Position numbers and translations under genes: made by a program. Under the pieces are notes generated by a model, which saw only the letters and a list, made by a program, of their open reading frames with translations, searched no databases and was not told the origin of the DNA. From the NCBI GenBank assembly GCA_002420085.1, contig DIHI01000042.1, forward strand, positions 1 through 12,570: a DNA stretch of 12,570 nt, read 5' to 3'. Shown piece after piece: positions 8,422-12,570 of the stretch (positions are counted from its first letter, which is position 1; every line of letters begins with the position of its first letter). This stretch comes from Lysobacterales bacterium UBA5700. GTDB taxonomy: Bacteria; Pseudomonadota; Gammaproteobacteria; Xanthomonadales; Xanthomonadaceae.

Positions 8422-9675
8422 TCACTCCAATCGCAATCGATCATAGTCATCCCACTGCGAGGTGTCGGACAGAATGATCCGATCACCGACCTCCAGACCA
8501 CGGATCACCTCGATCGAACTGACCGACGCTCGACCAAGCCGAACCGGCACGCGCACCGCCAACCCGGACTCCGGATCGACCCGAAACAGCCGCACTTCGG
8601 AATCCGGCTGACCATAGGCCGGTCGGCCGACGAACAGCACATCGTCGAGCCGCTCGATCTCGATCGTGCCATCGACGCTCAGGTCCGGTCGCGCCCCGGC
8701 CGGCATGGCACCGACCAGTTCGACATCGACCTGAACACTGCCATTGATCACCGCCGGATCGATGCGGGTCACCCGACCGGCCACGATGCCATTGCGAGTA
8801 TCGACCCGCACTGGTTGATCGAGGGCGACATCACGCGCCTGGGTTTCGGGCACCCGCAACTCGGCCATCAGCACATCCGGTTTGGCGACCCGAGCCAGAT
8901 TGGCACCGGCGGTGACCTGCTGACCCTCCTGCACTGGCACCTGCTGGAGCACCCCGGCGATGCCGGCCCGCACCTGCAATGCCTCGGCCTGGCGACGGCG
9001 TAGTTCGGCGACGTTTTGCAACTGCTCGATGCGCGCCCGATCGGCGGCCAACTGGGCGTCGATGGTCAACCGCAGCTTATCGATCCGCTCGTGCTCGATG
9101 CCGGTGCGCAGCTTGAGTTGCTCGGCTGCGAGTTGACTGCGTCGCGCCTGGATGCGGGAAATGATGCCCTGCTGGAACAGTTCCGCCTCGGCCTCAGCCT
9201 GGAGCCGGGCCGACTCGTAATCCGATTCGATGCCGGCCAGCGTCGCACGCTGGTCGAGCAACTGGCTGTCGAGCGTCATCCGACGCGCCTGGTAATCGGC
9301 CTCGGCTGCCCGCAATGCCGCCTCGGCCGACAGTCGCTGATCCTCGACCTCGGGATTGCTCATCTCCAGGATCACCGAATCGACCTCGACCCGCGCACCC
9401 GGCTTGACCACGATGCGTTCGACCCGCGCCGGGGTCTCGGCGGCAATCCAGCGAATCTCCTTCGGCACCAGGGTGCCCGGCCCGCGTACCTCGCGCAGCA
9501 TCTCGCCACGCTTGACGGTATCCAGCCACAGACTGGACTGGGCAACCGTCGGGGCCGCCGGATCCAGCCGGGATACCCACGCCAACAGCATCAGCACCGC
9601 CAGCACCACACCACCGCCGATCAGCATCCGCCGTCGCCGCGCCTTGATTTTCAGATCCGGTCGTTGAATATCCAT
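8422..9675 (-). CDS. Efflux periplasmic adaptor (HlyD/MacA-type membrane fusion protein), 417 aa
   Basis: Periplasmic adaptor anchored in the inner membrane, expected to link the permease to an outer-membrane channel or to pass substrate across the periplasm. A short basic N-terminus (KIKARRRR, 9-16) precedes one membrane anchor at about 17-35. The first half of the lipoyl/barrel-sandwich domain is near 70-108 (VERIVVKPGARVEVDSVILEM). A long helical hairpin of Ala, Glu, Arg and Gln-rich coiled coil runs from about 110 to 235, and the second lipoyl half is near 236-265 (AGVLQQVPVQEGQQV). A beta-barrel follows at about 266-340 and a membrane-proximal domain to the end. The frame is open to an ATG at 9717, but the ATG at 9675 gives the conserved-looking MDIQRPDLK start. 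Neither has a good Shine-Dalgarno sequence. It is the first gene of the operon, divergent from sbcB. No TolC-like partner is encoded nearby. Confidence 0.92.
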   Translation of the reverse strand: MDIQRPDLKIKARRRRMLIGGGVVLAVLMLLAWVSRLDPAAPTVAQSSLWLDTVKRGEMLREVRGPGTLVPKEIRWIAAETPARVERIVVKPGARVEVDSVILEMSNPEVEDQRLSAEAALRAAEADYQARRMTLDSQLLDQRATLAGIESDYESARLQAEAEAELFQQGIISRIQARRSQLAAEQLKLRTGIEHERIDKLRLTIDAQLAADRARIEQLQNVAELRRRQAEALQVRAGIAGVLQQVPVQEGQQVTAGANLARVAKPDVLMAELRVPETQARDVALDQPVRVDTRNGIVAGRVTRIDPAVINGSVQVDVELVGAMPAGARPDLSVDGTIEIERLDDVLFVGRPAYGQPDSEVRLFRVDPESGLAVRVPVRLGRASVSSIEVIRGLEVGDRIILSDTSQWDDYDRLRLE

Positions 9676-9897
9676 GGCCGCTGTCAAGCAAACACCATGC
9701 CAGGCAGGTCTGGACATGCAGAATCAGTCGCTTGCACGGCCATCCCGACCGATACTGTCCGGAACCAGGCAGCCGGCGACCGGCCCACACCGACCCGCCG
9801 TCCGAAACCGGACATCGACAGCGCCCGCCGCAGCACCGATCATCCTCGGCACGGCCGCCCACTCAACCATCGGCGGCACCCTCCGGACCCGGCATCC
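9676..9897. promoter_or_regulatory. Divergent intergenic region between the export operon and sbcB
   Basis: These 222 bases must hold the promoter of the minus-strand operon and probably that of sbcB, as the two start codons face apart. I could not place a convincing sigma-70 pair in either direction. TTGCAC (9732-9737) and GATACT (9751-9756) are only 13 bases apart. A small inverted repeat, GTCCG-AAAC-CGGAC, lies at 9800-9813. No known operator is recognised. Confidence 0.4.
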
Positions 9898-11328
9898 ATG
9901 GACAGCTTCTACTGGTACGACCTCGAAACCTTCGGCCGCGATCCGCGCCGCACCCGCATCGCCCAGTTCGCCGGTGTCCGCACCGACACCGCGCTGAACG
10001 AGATCGAAGCGCCGCTGGTGCGCTACTGCCGACCAGCCGACGATCTGCTGCCCTCGCCGGCCGCCACCCTGATCACCGGCATCACCCCGCAGCAGGCCGC
10101 CCGCGATGGCATCAACGAAGCCGAACTGTTCTCGCACATCCACGAGCGGCTCAGTCAACCGCGCACCTGCGCACTCGGCTACAACTCGCTGCGCTTCGAC
10201 GATGAATTCATCCGCTACGGGCTGTACCGCAACTTCCACGACCCCTACGAGCGGGAGTGGAAGAACGGCAACTCGCGCTGGGATCTGCTCGACCTGATGC
10301 GGCTGGCCTATGTCCTGCGTCCGGACGGCATGAACTGGCCGCGCCGCGACGACGGCGCACCTTCGTTCCGGCTCGAACACCTGACCGCCGCCAATGGCAT
10401 CGATCATGGCCGAGCCCACGATGCCCTGGCCGATGTGCGCGCCCTGCTGGCCCTGGCGCGCAAGCTCAAGGCCGCCCAGCCACGTCTGTGGGACTACTAC
10501 TACGGGCTACGCTTCAAGCGCGAAGTGGCCCGCCTGATCGATCCGATCGCACCGACTCCGCTGCTGCACGTCTCCGGCAAGTACCCGGCCGCGCGCGGTG
10601 GCGCCGCCTTGGTGCTGCCGCTGGCGACCCACCCGCGCATCGATGGCCGGGTGATCGTCTACGATCTCGATCAGGATCCCAGCGACCTGCTCGACCTGAG
10701 CGCCGAGGAAATCGCCGATCGGCTGTACACCCCGGCCGCCGATCTGCCCGAAGGCGAGCGCCGGATCGCGCTCAAGGCGATCCACCTCAACCGTAGCCCG
10801 GCCCTGGTCCGGCTGGAACATGTTCGACACGATGAACTGGCCCGCCTCGGCTTCGACATCGAAGCCTGCCTGGCCAATGCCGAACTGCTGCGTCGCACCG
10901 ATGGTCTCGCCGACAAGGTGCGCCGGGTCTTCGATCTGCCGCCTCCGGATCCCGCCGACGACGTCGATGCCGCGCTCTACGATGGCTTCCTGCCGGACAG
11001 CGACAAGCGCCGGCTCGATGCCGTGCGCGCCACCCAGCCCGAACATCTGGACCCGCAGCGCTTCGCCTTCAAGGATGCGCGCTATCCGGAACTGCTGGTC
11101 CGCTACCGTGCCCGCAACTGGCCGGAAAGCCTCGGCCCCGATCTGCGCGAACACTGGGATGACTATCGACGACAGCGCCTGCTGAGCGATCGCGGCTGGT
11201 CCGAATACAGCGTCGACAGCTACTTCGCGGAAATCGCCGAACTGCGACCGAACGCCGGACCGGGTCAGGCCCAGGCCCTGCTGGACGCCCTTGAAGCCTG
11301 GGGGCACGATCTGCGCCGCAGCCTCTGA
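9898..11328 (+). CDS. sbcB: Exodeoxyribonuclease I (SbcB), 476 aa
   Basis: Exodeoxyribonuclease I degrades single-stranded DNA 3' to 5' and acts in recombination and mismatch repair in the cytoplasm. The protein starts at an ATG giving MDSFYWYDLET, and its length nearly equals the E. coli enzyme (475 aa). DEDDh catalytic residues are visible: D8 and E10 in YDLET, D101 in RFDDEF, and H174 with D179 in AHDALADV. These sit a constant seven positions before the E. coli residues D15, E17, D108, H181 and D186. Family stretches GYNSLRFDDEF (94-104), YRNFHDPY (110-117) and HVSGKYPAARG (224-234) are also present, and the C-terminal half with the SH3-like and helical domains is complete. The frame stays open far upstream, but the homology begins at this ATG. 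No clear Shine-Dalgarno sequence precedes it. The gene stands alone, divergent from the export operon, and is closed by a hairpin terminator. Confidence 0.97.
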   Translation: MDSFYWYDLETFGRDPRRTRIAQFAGVRTDTALNEIEAPLVRYCRPADDLLPSPAATLITGITPQQAARDGINEAELFSHIHERLSQPRTCALGYNSLRFDDEFIRYGLYRNFHDPYEREWKNGNSRWDLLDLMRLAYVLRPDGMNWPRRDDGAPSFRLEHLTAANGIDHGRAHDALADVRALLALARKLKAAQPRLWDYYYGLRFKREVARLIDPIAPTPLLHVSGKYPAARGGAALVLPLATHPRIDGRVIVYDLDQDPSDLLDLSAEEIADRLYTPAADLPEGERRIALKAIHLNRSPALVRLEHVRHDELARLGFDIEACLANAELLRRTDGLADKVRRVFDLPPPDPADDVDAALYDGFLPDSDKRRLDAVRATQPEHLDPQRFAFKDARYPELLVRYRARNWPESLGPDLREHWDDYRRQRLLSDRGWSEYSVDSYFAEIAELRPNAGPGQAQALLDALEAWGHDLRRSL

Positions 11329-11354
11329 CCGGCAGACGATCGCGCCGCCCACCG

Positions 11355-11389
11355 TCGTGCCCGCCCGGTAATCGGGCGGGCACGATTTT
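11355..11389 (+). terminator. Rho-independent terminator of sbcB
   Basis: A perfect 13-bp GC-rich stem has arms at 11355-11367 (TCGTGCCCGCCCG) and 11373-11385, around the loop GTAAT. It is followed on the plus strand by TTTT at 11386-11389. It begins 26 bases after the sbcB stop. On the minus strand no T-run follows the stem, so it serves chiefly sbcB, although it lies beyond the end of the convergent gene and may also block readthrough from that side. Confidence 0.88.
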
Positions 11390-11408
11390 CAACTCGGATC
11401 GTCTCGAT

Positions 11409-12308
11409 TCAGAACCCGCCCTTCGGCATCGGGAACATGATCTGCGGCGTCGCCGTCATGCCCGGACCGATGAACGGTGGGGTCGCCACCGTGTGGCCGA
11501 CGGCCGCATTGACCCGGCCATCCGGGTGGAACACCAGGAAGGTCGCCACCGGCACATACCGCTCGGACGGCCCAACCTGCTGCGGACAGGAGTTGAGCGC
11601 CCGCTTGCCACGGATCTCGCCGTCGATATCGGCCACGAAGGTATTGGCGGAAGTGCCACCGAAGGCATAGTCGGGCATCAACTGACCGGTGCCCTGATCG
11701 AAGTAGAAGCCCCAGACCGTGTACAGCCCACCCGGAATGGCATTGCTCACCCGCAACGAGTAGGTCGGCCGCCGGTTCGGCAGACAGGTGAAGCGCATCT
11801 CGCCTTCGATGGTCAACCAACGCTCAACGGTCAGACCACGAGTTTCGGCGCCATTGCTCTTGCCGAACCAGAACGGATTCTCGGCCAACTGCGGCAACGG
11901 CCCCATGGTGCTGTCGTGTTCGAGAATCTGCGGATAGTCGGCGTAGGGAATGTTCTGGTTCGGAGTGTTCTCGGCGCCGGGCACCCCGAAGAACGCCAGG
12001 TAGACATCCGGCGCCGCATACGAAGCCAGCAGTGCATCCGGCGACGTGTTCTGGTCGATCGGCAGCGCCGGACCGTCCGGATTGAACACCCCGGCGACGT
12101 CGAAGTTCAGATCCCCGACGAAGCGCAGATCGCGGGCTGGAGCACCGAAAATCTGGTTCCAGCCGGTCACCCCGACGCCTTCGATGGTCAGCTTCACGCC
12201 ACTACGCCCGGCCTCACCGGGCCGGCCCTGAGCCTGCGACTCGGCCGAAACCGCTCCCGACATCGCCAGCGCAACCCCAGCCAACAACGCAATCATTTCC
12301 CCTTTCAT
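11409..12308 (-). CDS. Secreted protein of unknown function, 299 aa
   Basis: I do not recognise the family. A Sec signal peptide is clear: a short N-terminus with one lysine, a hydrophobic core at 5-20 (MIALLAGVALAMSGAV), and a likely signal peptidase I site after A22 (VSA, then ES). No lipobox or further membrane segment is seen, so the mature protein of about 277 residues is probably periplasmic or extracellular. It has only two cysteines, C175 and C241, which could form a disulfide. The composition is rich in aromatic residues, Pro, Gly and Asn, with beta-like stretches such as DVYLAFFGVPG (101-111), LYTVWGFYFDQG (195-206) and YVPVATFLVFHPDG (251-264), suggesting a beta-rich fold. The ATG at 12308 is chosen over the open frame to 12410 because GGAGGT stands 7 bases upstream and the signal peptide starts there. 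It is convergent with sbcB and apparently monocistronic. Confidence 0.85.
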   Translation of the reverse strand: MKGEMIALLAGVALAMSGAVSAESQAQGRPGEAGRSGVKLTIEGVGVTGWNQIFGAPARDLRFVGDLNFDVAGVFNPDGPALPIDQNTSPDALLASYAAPDVYLAFFGVPGAENTPNQNIPYADYPQILEHDSTMGPLPQLAENPFWFGKSNGAETRGLTVERWLTIEGEMRFTCLPNRRPTYSLRVSNAIPGGLYTVWGFYFDQGTGQLMPDYAFGGTSANTFVADIDGEIRGKRALNSCPQQVGPSERYVPVATFLVFHPDGRVNAAVGHTVATPPFIGPGMTATPQIMFPMPKGGF

Positions 12309-12315
12309 GGTCTCT

Positions 12316-12321
12316 ACCTCC
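12316..12321 (-). promoter_or_regulatory. Ribosome binding site of the secreted-protein gene
   Basis: The minus strand reads GGAGGT followed by 7 bases and then ATG, a near-perfect Shine-Dalgarno sequence and the strongest in the window. It decides the start at 12308 and suggests efficient translation. Confidence 0.85.
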
Positions 12322-12366
12322 AGTGTTGGATCGATGAAACAGCCGGCGAACCCCATGTCGCCGACC

Positions 12367-12388
12367 GGCCGCCCAGTCCTGGGCGGCC
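12367..12388. promoter_or_regulatory. Perfect inverted repeat in the leader of the secreted-protein gene
   Basis: GGCCGCCCAG and CTGGGCGGCC (10 bp each) flank TC. In RNA this would fold as about an 8-bp stem with a 6-base loop. It stands 58 bases upstream of the ATG, with no T-run after it on the minus strand. It could be a 5'-UTR hairpin or a protein binding site; the role is unknown. Confidence 0.5.
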
Positions 12389-12549
12389 CACAAGTTGTAA
12401 CCCGAATCACGGCTCAGCGATACCCCACGCACCACCAAATCTCGTTCAGGAGCCTGAAAATCGGGCGATGGCTGCCGATGCGAGCAGATCCAGGCCAGAT
12501 CGGCGCCATAATTCTGTGACATTTGCTGCCGTCCCTGAGGTTCTTGATC

Positions 12550-12570
12550 CGGGCTCCGGGCTCCGGGCTC
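12550..12570. repeat. Heptamer tandem repeat (CGGGCTC), three exact copies at the window edge
   Basis: CGGGCTC occurs three times in a row at 12550-12556, 12557-12563 and 12564-12570, ending exactly at the window boundary, so the array probably continues. The unit length and CGGG start match the CGGGATT array at 8385-8419, suggesting one repeat family. Confidence 0.75.

Larger units (their letters stand above)
12309..12570. other. Upstream region of the secreted-protein gene, no gene seen
   Basis: The 262 bases from the start codon to the window edge hold the ribosome site, the inverted repeat and a heptamer repeat. Short open frames exist on both strands but have no recognisable protein features. 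I could not place a convincing promoter; AATTAT-like and TTACAA-like hexamers lack good -35 partners. Confidence 0.45.

Noticed and set aside
9676..9695. A TTGACA hexamer on the minus strand just before the adaptor start
   Set aside because: It matches a -35 box, but a matching -10 box would fall inside the coding region, so it cannot drive this start.
9676..9717. An earlier ATG for the adaptor at 9717
   Set aside because: It adds 14 residues without a ribosome site, and the downstream start gives a basic segment followed directly by the membrane anchor as usual for these adaptors.
9732..9756. TTGCAC and GATACT as a plus-strand promoter for sbcB
   Set aside because: The spacing is 13 bases, well short of the usual 16-18, so the pair is not convincing.
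9016..9897. A long in-frame upstream extension of sbcB on the plus strand
   Set aside because: The extension is antisense to the adaptor gene and low in recognisable content. Exonuclease I similarity and length fit begin at the ATG at 9898.
12214..12522. A 102-codon minus-strand open frame overlapping the start of the secreted-protein gene
   Set aside because: It has no ribosome site or protein features and is out of frame with the well-supported signal peptide gene.
1..12570. CRISPR arrays, insertion sequences, tRNA or rRNA genes, phage or toxin genes
   Set aside because: None of their hallmarks was seen on either strand: no spaced long repeats, no transposase frames with terminal repeats, and no recognisable tRNA arms.

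Overview
The window is GC-rich bacterial DNA with tightly packed genes. It is most likely from a gammaproteobacterium, and I lean towards the Xanthomonadales/Lysobacterales. Three things point that way: a full-length exonuclease I (SbcB), a gammaproteobacterial-type enzyme; an efflux cassette of separate adaptor, ATPase and FtsX/MacB-type permease genes; and short heptamer tandem repeats (CGGGATT and CGGGCTC types) between genes, which I associate from memory with that order. The taxonomic call is an inference.

Region 1 (1-9675, minus strand) is one apparent five-gene export operon. It reads, in transcription order: a periplasmic adaptor of the HlyD/MacA type (9675 to 8422), a MacB/LolD-type ABC ATPase (8310 to 7501), and three large permeases, called A (7504 to 5114), B (5051 to 2583) and C (2529 to 1). 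Each permease has about 800 residues and looks like an internally duplicated MacB/FtsX permease: two copies of one membrane helix, a periplasmic domain and three membrane helices. B and C closely resemble the 'ADOP' class of duplicated permeases. A is more divergent, and its start codon overlaps the stop codon of the ATPase gene. One ATPase and one adaptor therefore appear to serve three paralogous permeases. No outer-membrane TolC-like gene and no regulator lie in the window.

Region 2 (9676-11390) holds a 222-bp divergent intergenic gap, then sbcB (exonuclease I) on the plus strand, followed by a strong Rho-independent terminator.

Region 3 (11391-12570) holds a minus-strand gene for a secreted 299-residue protein of unknown function, convergent with sbcB. 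Its upstream leader carries a perfect inverted repeat, and a heptamer tandem repeat runs into the window edge.

No tRNA, rRNA, CRISPR array, insertion sequence or phage gene was recognised. The most unusual element is the three-permease, one-ATPase export cassette; the substrate cannot be read from the sequence.
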